Positions 9,898-18,977 of a stretch of 53,693 nt of DNA are shown piece after piece. Below the pieces are notes generated by a model. That model did not search any database. It worked only from the letters and a program-made list of their open reading frames with translations, and was not told where the DNA came from. The stretch is from Oscillatoriales cyanobacterium (GTDB lineage: Bacteria > Cyanobacteriota > Cyanobacteriia > Cyanobacteriales > Microcoleaceae). The stretch covers positions 1 through 53,693 of the forward strand of contig RDYN01000043.1 of assembly GCA_004293365.1 (NCBI GenBank), written 5' to 3'. The translations under genes were made by a program, and so were the position numbers. Positions within the stretch are counted from its first letter, which is position 1; each line of letters begins with the position of its first letter.

Positions 9898-11526
9898 ATG
9901 GCAATTCTCATCACCAACATCGGTACATCTGACATAACTGTAAAAATCGACGACTACTACATCCCCGTAGGATTCGATCGCAACGAACCAAACATAGACG
10001 AATCTGGATTAACCGACGATGAAAAAACTGTCTGGGACGCACAATTGCGACAAAGTTACATCATCAGCGAACTTTGTCCCGAACTGGGAGTTACTGTCAC
10101 CGAAAATAGAAACGGTCAAAAATCATTTTCATTTCGCGAACTAACTCAAAAACTGTTAGCAGCTTATGAAAAAGACGAAACAGGAACCTGGCACGATCGC
10201 ATTCGTCCCGGTCGTATTTGGGGTGTCTTACAAACTGCTACCCAAGACCCTAACTTTCAAGTCAAACAAGCTTACATTTTTGTTACCGACCAACCTGAGT
10301 TTATCTTGGATAAGAAATCAGGTAAAGAGAAATTAAATCTGCTGGGCTATCCCTCAGATTCTATCCATCTATTTAACATTCTGAAAAAGTGGTTTCAGCA
10401 GGAAATGCCAGACCTGGAATTGATATGTAAAGTCATTCCCAAACATATCCCAGCAGTCGATCGCGATGAATTACTGAACTATTACTATCAGTTTTTTTTC
10501 CAGCACATTCGCACCGAACAAACACTTTTAATTGCCATCAAAGGGGGAACTCCCCAAATGCAGTTAGCTTTGACAATGCAGGCGATCGCATCATCTGTCA
10601 CTAGCCAACTGTTTATCAATCCTCAACTTTCAGTTAAAAATATTCTCAACGGGAAAGCATCAGAATGCGATTTTGCCTCCTACTGGCGGTATATGCGGAG
10701 TCAAAAATATCAAGACGTTCAAATTATCTTAGAATCTCGCTGGGATTTTCGAGGTGCTATTTCTATTCTCGACAAATGGCTGGCAACTTTGAAATTTTTA
10801 AAGCCCTATATCGATGACCCTAAATTGTCGGCTAGCAATGAATTGCTGTCTCGCATTGTTAAAACTCTGGAAGTTGGCGATTATTGTTTAAATTTAGACA
10901 GTCAAACTGCTAAGGATTTTTTGGTAAATAATCCTCAGCTAGCCTCTAAGTTATCTAAAAAGTTAGTTAAGCAAGTCTCAAATTATGACTCCCTGTTAAA
11001 TCTCTACTCCCAGTGCTGCATTTACTACAACCTCGACCAAATAGCTAACTTTTTGTCAAGAATGAGCTCTTTTTATGAAGGAGTTTTAGAAAAAACTGCG
11101 ACACAAATCGGAATTGACATAGATTTTCCTTATTTGAAAAACCGCTTTGAGAAGCGAAATTTCATCAGTGAAAAAATCCTACAGCGCAACCAAGCCTCGG
11201 AACAGCAAGCTTGGCAGGAAATTCTCTTGCTGTTAAAAAGTTTAGATTATTGGTGCAGTCATCGCAATCAATTGATTCACCACGGCAAAGGAATGTCAAA
11301 AAAACGCATGAAGTTATTGTATCAGGAGGAAGTTAAAAAAGAACATCTAGATACTTGTCCTCCCGATCGCATAATTGAGCACATGGCAAAAATCCTCACC
11401 AGCAATTTAGAAATCGTCAAACCCGAATATCTGCATCAATTCGTCCGTACTTCCACCCATCATTACATTTATAGCGAAGTCAAAGACTGGGCGATCGCTC
11501 AATTATTACACGAAGGACTGCAATAA
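9898..11526 (+). CDS. CARF-HEPN ancillary RNase, Csx1/Csm6-like (paralogue 1)
   Basis: A 542-residue protein beginning at the ATG at 9898 (MAILITNIGTSD), with AAGG just upstream; the frame is open 10 codons further back but those residues do not fit. NIGTSD and KGGTPQM (GGT from residue 217) are the ligand-binding strands of a CARF (Rossmann-like) domain. The C-terminal helical half ends in a HEPN RNase motif: Arg456-Asn-x3-His461, followed by HGKGMSKKRM. In this family cyclic oligoadenylate made by Cas10 binds CARF and switches on HEPN cleavage of single-stranded RNA. It lies 135 bp downstream of the Cmr operon on the same strand. The paralogue at 18978 shares both motifs and the YWRYMRSQKY/YWRHLRSQKY segment. 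Confidence 0.88.
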   Translation: MAILITNIGTSDITVKIDDYYIPVGFDRNEPNIDESGLTDDEKTVWDAQLRQSYIISELCPELGVTVTENRNGQKSFSFRELTQKLLAAYEKDETGTWHDRIRPGRIWGVLQTATQDPNFQVKQAYIFVTDQPEFILDKKSGKEKLNLLGYPSDSIHLFNILKKWFQQEMPDLELICKVIPKHIPAVDRDELLNYYYQFFFQHIRTEQTLLIAIKGGTPQMQLALTMQAIASSVTSQLFINPQLSVKNILNGKASECDFASYWRYMRSQKYQDVQIILESRWDFRGAISILDKWLATLKFLKPYIDDPKLSASNELLSRIVKTLEVGDYCLNLDSQTAKDFLVNNPQLASKLSKKLVKQVSNYDSLLNLYSQCCIYYNLDQIANFLSRMSSFYEGVLEKTATQIGIDIDFPYLKNRFEKRNFISEKILQRNQASEQQAWQEILLLLKSLDYWCSHRNQLIHHGKGMSKKRMKLLYQEEVKKEHLDTCPPDRIIEHMAKILTSNLEIVKPEYLHQFVRTSTHHYIYSEVKDWAIAQLLHEGLQ

Positions 11527-11554
11527 ATACCCTTCTCATCTCTTAGTCTCGCGT

Positions 11555-11690
11555 TGCGCGGACTTTGTTTGTATAGACGTAGTTTCAACCGCTAGGTGAT
11601 ATCAAATGGCTTCGTTTGTATAGACTGACTAAATTATTAAGACTCGGCGGTTGAAACTGCGTCTACATAAACAAAGTCGGCCTCCGCCGA
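11555..11690. repeat. Long imperfect inverted repeat (MITE-like)
   Basis: A left arm reading GACTTTGTTTGTATAGACG followed by TAGTTTCAACCGC (from about 11563) pairs with a right arm GCGGTTGAAACTGCGTCTAC ending in AACAAAGTC (to about 11681). The arms match over about 30 bases around a 55-base centre. The GTTTCAACCGC core returns in the tandem block at 21280-21390, so this is a dispersed family and not only a terminator of the preceding gene. Confidence 0.7.
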
Positions 11691-11765
11691 CTAAATCATC
11701 AAGCTAATCAATCTAAAATCCCAAATTTCACATCTAAAATTGTCCCAATTTTATCCAAAAATAAC

Positions 11766-13991
11766 ATGATTTGTCACCTTCTCATCGGCCCACCCGGCAG
11801 CGGAAAATCCACCTTTGCCCAACAACTAGCCACCCTAGCAAACTATCAGATTGTTTCCACCGATCGCATTCGCGAACAACTCTACGGAAATGCCAGCATT
11901 CAGGGATATTGGAACGAGATAGAACTTCAAGTATTGCAGCAAATTCAAAGCGCGATCGCACTTAACCAACCAGTCATCTACGATGCCACCAACGCCAAAC
12001 GCGCATGGCGAATGTCACTCCTCATGCAATTAAATTCCGACTCCTCCCTAACTCCTGGGGACGATCGCAACTTAGAATGCAAATCAGAACCCATATTGTG
12101 GATGGCTTGGCACCTCAAAACCCCCTTAGAAATCTGCCAGCAGCGCAATCTACAGCGCGATCGCACTGTACCCGAAGAAGTTATCGTCAGTATGTTCAAA
12201 TCCCTAAAAAACTTCCCGCCACTTCCCGCCGAAGGATTTGCAGCCGTCAACAATGTTCCCGCAACTGACGGTGAGTTTGACATAATAGCAATTCAGAACA
12301 AAATTCAAAATCTCGATCGCACTCTCACCAACCGCAGCAACCGTACCAAACACCGACAAATTACCATACACCAATATTCCCAACTGCAAGATTTCGATCG
12401 CCTGCTGCATCTAATAGCACTAATTATCCGCTATCTCGGCATCGGTTATTTGCATATCAATGACCCAAAAATGTTAGAATATATCTTGGGTAAAGTGCAG
12501 CCTTTTGCCACTACTTCTTTTAGCAATTCTATTGACGAAATTTGTGCTGTAATGCACCAGCAAAAAGGCAATATTTATGCTGATTATAATGCAATTGTAA
12601 GAGATTTGCAATGGTTGCAACAAAATCAATTAGTCAGCATCGAAGATAATACTATTTCTACGGGCGATCGAACAAATCCCATTACTCTTACTACTCCCCC
12701 CCGAAGCCCGGGGCGGTTGGGGGGTGTCAAAAATAATATGGGATTGCGGACAGTCAAAAACGGCAATTTGGGAGAAGTCGAAAACGATATTGATGTCACC
12801 ATAATTGAAGACTCAAACCTAATTACTCACGCTTATTCAGATGTAGAACCATTCAAGCGGTTGCTGAAAATTATTCGATTTATCTTGCAACATCCCTTTT
12901 TACCCAACTCCGAAAATCGCAGCCAAAAAGTATTAATCGATACTCTCGCAGAAAACCAGATTCTTATCGGTGAATGCTTGGATACCTTACAGAAAGATAT
13001 TGAAAATATCCTCAAGCCTTATCAGATTTTGCCGGAATTTCCCCTGCGACACGGCTACTTTGCAGGGACGGCTATTTTATCACAGCGCGAACTGAATCAA
13101 GTATTCCGAATTCTGCAATCTCAAGCTAAAAGTTTAGAAGATTCCGAAGCTTTAGCTGTTTTTGAAATGTTTAAAGAACGGATGAAACTCAGCAAGCTTA
13201 ATTCGCCTGACTATTATCCTGTAAGGGCGATAGCCAATCGCTGCATCATCGATAATGACAGCCTTCCTAAGACCGCACTGTCATGGAAGTTAGACCAATT
13301 AGAAACAGCTATTATTAGTGGAGAACTATTAGAATTAAGTCGCGTTCTCGGTGGGGGTCGATTTTCGGGAGATGCGGATGGCTTCTTTTTGGTATGGCCG
13401 CTGCAAATAGTTTTTTATAACTTTGCTTGGTATTTGGGGTTTGAATGTGAAAGCAAAAAAGATAAGGGTTTGTTGCGTTTTGAAAGATTGGATAGATTGT
13501 TTTTGGGTCAACGTCAAGGGAGAAAGCGCGATCGCACTATTCAAGAAGAATCTTTGCAAAAACTGAACCAACTTTTAGCAGCAAGTGCGGGGATTTTTCT
13601 TGGTGACAACACTATTTTGCAGCAGCAATTTCTCAGTTCCGATAAAAAAGTGCGATCGGGCGCTGAAATTACTGTTGAACTTTGGTTTAGCGATGGTAAA
13701 TTTCGATTTGTTGCTGAGGGAACCAAACGATTTCCCGTGATGAAGATGTCACCTCCTGCAGGAGGGAAACAACCTAGAGGTTCTAAATCTTTGTTTTCTT
13801 TGCAGCCAACTGGAGATGCTAAGTTTCCCCATCGGTTTCGAGTTGTGTTGCCGAAGTGGTCTTTAAATGATGTTAATCTCGAACAGTGGATTATCGGGTT
13901 TGGTGGCAATGTTAAGGTGGTGAAGCCGCCGGAGTTAGTGGAGAAAATAAAAAATATTGGCGATGGGATTGTGAGGGTTTATTGCGAATAA
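11766..13991 (+). CDS. P-loop kinase-WYL domain regulator
   Basis: A 741-residue fusion. Residues 1-170 are an AAA_33/polynucleotide-kinase-like P-loop domain: LLIGPPGSGKST (Walker A, Gly8-Thr16), then STDRIREQLYG, VIYDATNAKR and CQQRNLQRDRTVPEEVI (lid arginines). A middle part (about 195-300) looks like a winged-helix region. The C-terminal third is a WYL domain (LQIVFYNFAWYLGFE, Trp555-Tyr-Leu; LLRFERLDRLFLGQ), and the end (WIIGFGGNVKVVKPPELVEKI) fits the WCX oligomerisation extension. WYL proteins are ligand-responsive regulators often linked to CRISPR and other defence loci. Its place between the two CARF-HEPN genes suggests control of this island (inference). A repeat-derived insert (about residues 312-322, PPRSPGRLGGV) marks a small intragenic repeat. 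Confidence 0.85.
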   Translation: MICHLLIGPPGSGKSTFAQQLATLANYQIVSTDRIREQLYGNASIQGYWNEIELQVLQQIQSAIALNQPVIYDATNAKRAWRMSLLMQLNSDSSLTPGDDRNLECKSEPILWMAWHLKTPLEICQQRNLQRDRTVPEEVIVSMFKSLKNFPPLPAEGFAAVNNVPATDGEFDIIAIQNKIQNLDRTLTNRSNRTKHRQITIHQYSQLQDFDRLLHLIALIIRYLGIGYLHINDPKMLEYILGKVQPFATTSFSNSIDEICAVMHQQKGNIYADYNAIVRDLQWLQQNQLVSIEDNTISTGDRTNPITLTTPPRSPGRLGGVKNNMGLRTVKNGNLGEVENDIDVTIIEDSNLITHAYSDVEPFKRLLKIIRFILQHPFLPNSENRSQKVLIDTLAENQILIGECLDTLQKDIENILKPYQILPEFPLRHGYFAGTAILSQRELNQVFRILQSQAKSLEDSEALAVFEMFKERMKLSKLNSPDYYPVRAIANRCIIDNDSLPKTALSWKLDQLETAIISGELLELSRVLGGGRFSGDADGFFLVWPLQIVFYNFAWYLGFECESKKDKGLLRFERLDRLFLGQRQGRKRDRTIQEESLQKLNQLLAASAGIFLGDNTILQQQFLSSDKKVRSGAEITVELWFSDGKFRFVAEGTKRFPVMKMSPPAGGKQPRGSKSLFSLQPTGDAKFPHRFRVVLPKWSLNDVNLEQWIIGFGGNVKVVKPPELVEKIKNIGDGIVRVYCE

Positions 13992-14030
13992 ATTGGAGAA
14001 TTTGTCGATCGGCTAACTCGCGAATCCGAC

Positions 14031-14620
14031 AGTCCAACCGGGGTTAAAAACCCCTGTTTCATAGCGCAAGTCCTCTCAAAGAGGACTGGAATTGATGATA
14101 ATTTAATTGAAATTTTCAGTCGGTTTTTAACCGATTTTTGCTAGGAGACGGGGAATTGATTCCCCGGCGGAATTGTGGGTAATGCAAAGACTTTTGACGG
14201 CGAAAGATTTTGGGTAATTTTCACAGTCCAACCGGGGTTAAAAACCCCGGTCTCATAGCGAAAGCCCTCTCAAACAAAACTAAGGTTAATGATAATTTAA
14301 TTGAGGCTTTTATTCGGTTAAAAGCCGACTTTTGCTAGGAGACGGGGAATTAACTTTCCGGCGAACTTATGGGTAATGTAAAGACTTTTGATGGCGAAAG
14401 ATTTTGGGTAATTTCCACATTTTAACCGGGGTTAAAAACCCCTGTTTTATAGCGAAAGTCTTCTCAAAAAAACTGAGATTAATGATAATTTAATTGAGGC
14501 TTGGCAGTCGGTTTTTAACCGACTTTTGCTATGAGACGGGGGTTTTTAACCCCCGGCGGATTCGCGGGTAAATGCAAGAATCTTTGGTTACAAATGAAGG
14601 TTGATATTTAGCAGCAACGA
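14031..14620. repeat. Three tandem copies of a 194-bp multi-hairpin repeat
   Basis: Units begin at 14031, 14225 and about 14419. Each holds a chain of small palindromes: CCGGGGTTAAAAACCCC, GTCCTCTCAAAGAGGAC, AGTCGGTTTTTAACCGACT and a GGGGAATTGATTCCCC type. The last copy ends differently (GGTTACAAAT...TTTAGCAGCA). Two more copies with the same end lie beside the CRISPR array at 25788-26178, and a fragment lies at 35347. No coding potential. Structured RNA or a mobile repeat family are both possible. Confidence 0.85.
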
Positions 14621-14689
14621 CAGAATAAGGGTTTCAGAGATCGCCTACCCCCCACGAAAAAGCTAATAGCACTTACACATAGGGCGCCT

Positions 14690-14755
14690 GAAACCGGGTT
14701 TTTTACGAAAAAACTTGATTACAGCCCACAAATTCAGTAAAAACCCGGTTTCTTT
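14690..14755. repeat. Inverted repeat GAAACCGGGTTTTTT
   Basis: GAAACCGGGTTTTTTAC at 14690 is mirrored by TAAAAACCCGGTTTC about 30 bases later. The same arms occur at 16695-16760 and 25695-25757, so this is a dispersed short inverted-repeat family. The rest of the gap to 14957 holds three copies of GTCATTCGCACCAA (about 14785, 14840 and 14855) and no gene. Confidence 0.7.
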
Positions 14756-14957
14756 GGCGGAGTGCATAAGCCCTAATTTAAATTGTCATTCGCACCAACA
14801 GGCTTGCAAAATCAGAGCAAAATCTGTCACCTCAATTCGTCATTCGCACCAATTGTCATTCGCACCAACTCTATACTTGAGTGCCGGAACAGAGAATTAA
14901 TATGTCAATAACAACAGCGATGTACAAACAATTATCAATTCTCAAAAACGCACAATC

Positions 14958-16667
14958 ATGTTAAATTCACACATCTCAACCAACAGCACCCCTTGGCAAA
15001 CCTCTGCTAATTTAGATCCTACTGCTTTAGAGACAATTTTAGACCCCTTTGCCAAAACAAATCCCAGTCAAGCAACCAAAAAATTACCTAATGTCGGCAC
15101 CTTCGTACCGGAACTTAATCTCAACTATCAAACACCAGATATCAGTAACTTTATCCTTGGCGAACAATCCCCAGCCAGTTCAGCAGATCCTTTAACATCA
15201 AGCATTGCCAACCTTCCTCAATCTAACGCACCTGTCGATATGCTGACAGGCTCAGTCCTGGGACAAGCTCAACAAATTGCCAGCAGCTACCTCAATAGCT
15301 TTGCTAATTCTGCGGATTTCAACCAAGAAATGAAACTCGCCTTTGGAGAAAAAATCGATTTAGCAGCCTCCCAAACTCTAGTACAAACCTTAGCCAGCGG
15401 CAACACCAAAAATCTGCCACCCGTAATAGTGATTTCTGGTTCTCAAATCAACAATGCTAACGGTGCTTTTGACAGCTTAAGCGGTCAGATTTATTTATCA
15501 AAAGAGTACATTGAGCAAAACGCCAACAATCCCGAATCAGTAGCAACCGTCCTCTTAGAAGAAATCGGACATTTCATAGACTCCCAAATCAACATTACCG
15601 ATGCTGCTGGGGATGAAGGCGAGATTTTTGCCGCCGTTGTTCGAGGTAAAGAATTGAGCCAACCGGAAATTATCGCTCTCAAATCTGAAGATGATACAGC
15701 AACTGTTACCATCGGCGGCAAAACAGTTTTCATAGAACAAGCTTCCCCATCAGAATTTCAGATAAATCTCGGCTCAGTTAATTACAGCCGTGCCGGCAAT
15801 AAATTTGTTGCTAGTAACGGCACTGGCGGCACCTATCTCTGGTGTACGGACTTTGCTTTTGGTCGAGCCTTAGAAAAAGGTTTGCTTCAAAACCATAGCG
15901 GTTTGGGAGGGAAAATTTCAGGTCATGCTGGTGTTTGGGACGACCAAGCCGGTTCCTGGGGCCGTCAAGCACGAGCTAACAGTTTAGTAGTCTGGGATCC
16001 CAATCAAGGCGGTGCAGGTAGTGTAGGCCATGTAGGCTTTGTAGAACGAGTTAATTCTAACGGCTCTTTTGTGATTTCCGAAGCCAATTTTGGTACTGCC
16101 AAAATGTCTTTTACCTCGCGGACTATTAACCCCGGCAGCAATGCTTTTAATAGTGCTAAGTTTGTATATCTCTCAGGAAATCCGACACAGCAAGATCCGG
16201 TAAGACCGGGTACGTTGTTCCGGGGTACAGTAGACGGACAGCTTAACGTCCGCAGCGGGCCGGGAACAAATAATTCGATCGTCAGTTCCCTCAGTCCCAA
16301 CAGCAGCCGCAATTTTGACGCTGTTTCCCGCGCTACAACGGTTTGGGATGCTCGCGAACAGCGCAATGACGATCGCTGGTTCCGCTTGCAAAATACAAAT
16401 CAGTGGGTTTCCGCCGCCTTTATCACCGGCAATCCCCTATTTAACGGCACCGCAGATACAACTGTAAATGTCCGCAGCGGGCCGGGGACAAATTTCCCAG
16501 TTGTAGGTTCTCTCGGTACGAATAACAGCCGGACTTTTGATGCTACGACTGTGGGTACGACTCACTGGGACCCGCGGGAAGGAAAGAATGAAAACCGCTG
16601 GTTCCGCTTGCAAAATACAGATCAGTGGGTATCTGGGGCGTTTATTACCGGCAATCCGAGCTACTAA
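14958..16667 (+). CDS. CHAP-domain protein with two SH3b repeats and a protease-like domain
   Basis: A 569-residue modular protein. Residues of about 1-110 are low-complexity Ser/Asn/Pro. At about 195-210 VLLEEIGHFIDSQ looks like the helix seen in secreted cyanobacterial proteins with a degenerate zincin-like motif. A CHAP (NlpC/P60-like) amidase/peptidase domain spans about 270-400, with the likely nucleophile Cys296 (YLWCTDFAFG) and His358 (GSVGHVGFVE). Two SH3b repeats follow (GQLNVRSGPGTNNSIV and TTVNVRSGPGTNFPVV). CHAP enzymes cut peptidoglycan cross-bridges. No signal peptide is visible, as in many cyanobacterial proteins of this build. Its place among type III accessory genes could make it a cell-killing effector, or it may be ordinary wall turnover; the sequence alone does not decide. 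Confidence 0.8.
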   Translation: MLNSHISTNSTPWQTSANLDPTALETILDPFAKTNPSQATKKLPNVGTFVPELNLNYQTPDISNFILGEQSPASSADPLTSSIANLPQSNAPVDMLTGSVLGQAQQIASSYLNSFANSADFNQEMKLAFGEKIDLAASQTLVQTLASGNTKNLPPVIVISGSQINNANGAFDSLSGQIYLSKEYIEQNANNPESVATVLLEEIGHFIDSQINITDAAGDEGEIFAAVVRGKELSQPEIIALKSEDDTATVTIGGKTVFIEQASPSEFQINLGSVNYSRAGNKFVASNGTGGTYLWCTDFAFGRALEKGLLQNHSGLGGKISGHAGVWDDQAGSWGRQARANSLVVWDPNQGGAGSVGHVGFVERVNSNGSFVISEANFGTAKMSFTSRTINPGSNAFNSAKFVYLSGNPTQQDPVRPGTLFRGTVDGQLNVRSGPGTNNSIVSSLSPNSSRNFDAVSRATTVWDAREQRNDDRWFRLQNTNQWVSAAFITGNPLFNGTADTTVNVRSGPGTNFPVVGSLGTNNSRTFDATTVGTTHWDPREGKNENRWFRLQNTDQWVSGAFITGNPSY

Positions 16668-17144
16668 TTTAGCCTTGGACGCAGGCGCAGTCAGAAACCG
16701 GGTTTTTTACTAAAATCCTTCGTTGGAGCGCCCAGATTAACTAAAAAACCTGGTTTCGAGGAGTCTTAATGCGTCCAGGACTGTAATTCCAGACTTGTAG
16801 GGTAGCGCCGCGCCGTGCCTACCCCCGATCGCCCTTGCTTAACTGTACAATGCCCAAAGCTCGATCGTAATTCTTGTAGGGTGCAATATCTGCAATACTT
16901 TTGGGCGGTGCGAGTCTATCCATTCAGGCGGTGCGAGTCAATACTTTTGGGCGATCGTAAATATCAACACATATATTTAAATTTATAGCCCAAAAAACAA
17001 CATTTTTTAGGCTATTTTTAACAAATATTTTATTTACGTATATAAAAAATGCTCAGCAAAAATTGTAGATGAAGCCTCTTGTTTCCATTATTATGTACCA
17101 TCAAGCGCGATCGACCTTCCCTCCCATCCCACAAGGTAACACCA
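16668..17144. other. Intergenic region with inverted repeats
   Basis: No convincing gene. It contains a copy of the GAAACCGGGTTTTTT inverted repeat (about 16695-16760), GGGCGGTGCGAGTC-type short repeats near 16900-16950, and AT-rich DNA from 16970 to 17060 that may hold the promoter of the next gene. Confidence 0.5.
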
Positions 17145-18686
17145 GTGAACTTCAACGGAGCAACAACCGACCAAAACGGGTCATTCATCTATTTCGTCTA
17201 CCCATTTCTATTTGAAACCGCCAACTTTCAAACCCTCAAAAACAGCATATCCCAAACCCAAATACCAGCGCGACAAAACCAAATGCTGTGGGAATCCCAA
17301 ACATTCCCCAAAGACGACTTACTATTCCACGTCGCCAACTACCTCAACCCCACAGACAATCACCCACCCACAGCCAGCCTCTGGAAACTCAACGAAGCAG
17401 CCCGCGACATCCTTGGTTTCCGAGCACAATGGGAATTAATTACCCCCATAGCAAAAATTCCCTTCAACTTTGGCGAAGCAGGAGAAGGCAACAAAGCAGC
17501 CCAACTAGCACTATTTCAAATAGGAGTCGGATTTTTAACAATCAGAGCTCAGCCAGAATCCAACAATATCAATCAATGGCTCAACTTTCTGCACTACTTT
17601 CGCTTTCTCGAAGGGCAGCAAGGAACCCACATCAAAGCCCAGCGGCGCATCGGTTTAAACCCCGACACAAAACAACCTCAATTCGAGCCATTCTTTCCAG
17701 AAATAGCAGGAGGCAATGACCAATATCAAGCAGGTAAAAATCAAGTTCACTTCGGTCAAATAGTGACAGCCTTACTCAAAAAATCAGCATTACCTCCCAC
17801 AGAATTACCCGAACCCACATCAAAACAATGGTGGACTGAAGTCTTTATCCCCGGACAAATGCTCCCATTTACAGCCTTATTTGCCGACAACCTACCCCCA
17901 GACGAAACCCAACTCTTACTATATAAATTGCAAAACTTATTCCATGAAAAACAAGGCAATTATCCAGCCCCAGAAGACCTAGAGCCCAACAATCCAACTT
18001 GGCTGCCTTACGCCAGCCGTCAGTGGTTTATCTTCTCCCTAGAAGGCGGCAGCTTCCTAGCAGCCGATGCCCCTAAAAATGATTTTTTCCGCAAAACCCT
18101 ACCATCTCACCTGCGCGACCAATATTTTTTACTATTTCTAATTGCCCTGCACCAGCGCTTTACCCTAATGATGCTATCATCAAAAGTAGCCATAAATTGG
18201 CTATCTGACAGCAACAAAGACACTAACAGCCAGCGCGAACAAATATTTGAAGAAATTCGCAACCAATTATTAGTATTCACAGCGCGGGGCTATTTCACCC
18301 AAGTCATGCAGCGCCAACACCACCACCGCTGTTACCGCCAATGGCACGAAGTATTTCAAATACAAGAATTGTACCAAGAAGTAAACGACGAAGTACGCGA
18401 TATGTACGAATACAGTCTCATGCAGCAAACGCGCCGCCTCGAAACCACAATTCAAGTTATCGGCGTAGCCGTAGGTACAGGTGGCATTATTGCCTCCAGC
18501 ATTGCTAACTACATCCAAAAGCCGCTCAGCTTGAAACCTACCTGGAAAATAGATACAATTCATCCAGCAGTGTTAGTTTTATTATTAAGTGTAGCAGCCG
18601 GTGTAGCAGCAGGAGTAGTGACTTGGTTGAGTACGGGCGGCTGGCATTGGATTTTGAAAGGCATCCAAAAGCGAGACAAAAACTAA
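17145..18686 (+). CDS. CorA-like membrane protein, candidate type III CRISPR effector
   Basis: I choose the GTG at 17145 (reads VNFNGATTDQNG), preceded by AAGG at 17133; the frame is open back to a TTG at 17079 but without a ribosome site. The product is 513 residues. A large soluble N-terminal part is followed by a long helix (YQEVNDEVRDMYEYSLMQQ...RRLETTIQV) that runs into two C-terminal membrane helices (VIGVAVGTGGIIASSIA and AVLVLLLSVAAGVAAGVV). This is the architecture of CorA channels, but the GMN selectivity motif is absent. CorA-like proteins are known partners of type III systems. Lying between two CARF-HEPN loci, it is a credible membrane effector (inference). Confidence 0.6.
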   Translation: MNFNGATTDQNGSFIYFVYPFLFETANFQTLKNSISQTQIPARQNQMLWESQTFPKDDLLFHVANYLNPTDNHPPTASLWKLNEAARDILGFRAQWELITPIAKIPFNFGEAGEGNKAAQLALFQIGVGFLTIRAQPESNNINQWLNFLHYFRFLEGQQGTHIKAQRRIGLNPDTKQPQFEPFFPEIAGGNDQYQAGKNQVHFGQIVTALLKKSALPPTELPEPTSKQWWTEVFIPGQMLPFTALFADNLPPDETQLLLYKLQNLFHEKQGNYPAPEDLEPNNPTWLPYASRQWFIFSLEGGSFLAADAPKNDFFRKTLPSHLRDQYFLLFLIALHQRFTLMMLSSKVAINWLSDSNKDTNSQREQIFEEIRNQLLVFTARGYFTQVMQRQHHHRCYRQWHEVFQIQELYQEVNDEVRDMYEYSLMQQTRRLETTIQVIGVAVGTGGIIASSIANYIQKPLSLKPTWKIDTIHPAVLVLLLSVAAGVAAGVVTWLSTGGWHWILKGIQKRDKN

Positions 18687-18977
18687 CATATGTGGTGTGT
18701 CTAAATCATTTAGATCCCCCCTAGCCCTCCTTAAGAAGGGAGGACAAGAGTATTCTCTTTCGTCCCCCTTTTTAAGGGGGATGCGAGGAGAAAGAAGCTT
18801 CGGACAAAAGCGAAAATTATCAATGGTTCCAGGCTTAAGCTGACACCTATGGGCAATGTTGTATCCTGTGGTCGTGGCTTCACCCTAAAAATCGCCAGGG
18901 AATTAATTCCCCGCCCAACTGCGGATTTAACGCCGTTATTCACTAAAATCCACAATTTAAAATCAATCTAAAATCCC
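18687..18977. repeat. Intergenic hairpin repeats
   Basis: CCCCCCTAGCCCTCCTTAAG at about 18715 and its partner AAGGGGGATG at about 18773 form the arms of a common cyanobacterial palindromic repeat with an internal CCCTCCTTAAGAAGGGAGG palindrome. The remainder (18784-18977) shows no gene. GCCAGGGAATTAATTCCCCG at about 18893 is another short palindrome shared with the 194-bp repeat family. Confidence 0.55.

Noticed and set aside
17080-17091. TGTTTCCATTA resembling the start of the CRISPR repeat
   Set aside because: Only 11 bases match and the following bases diverge at once; chance is the simplest explanation, unlike the 29-base match at 21133.
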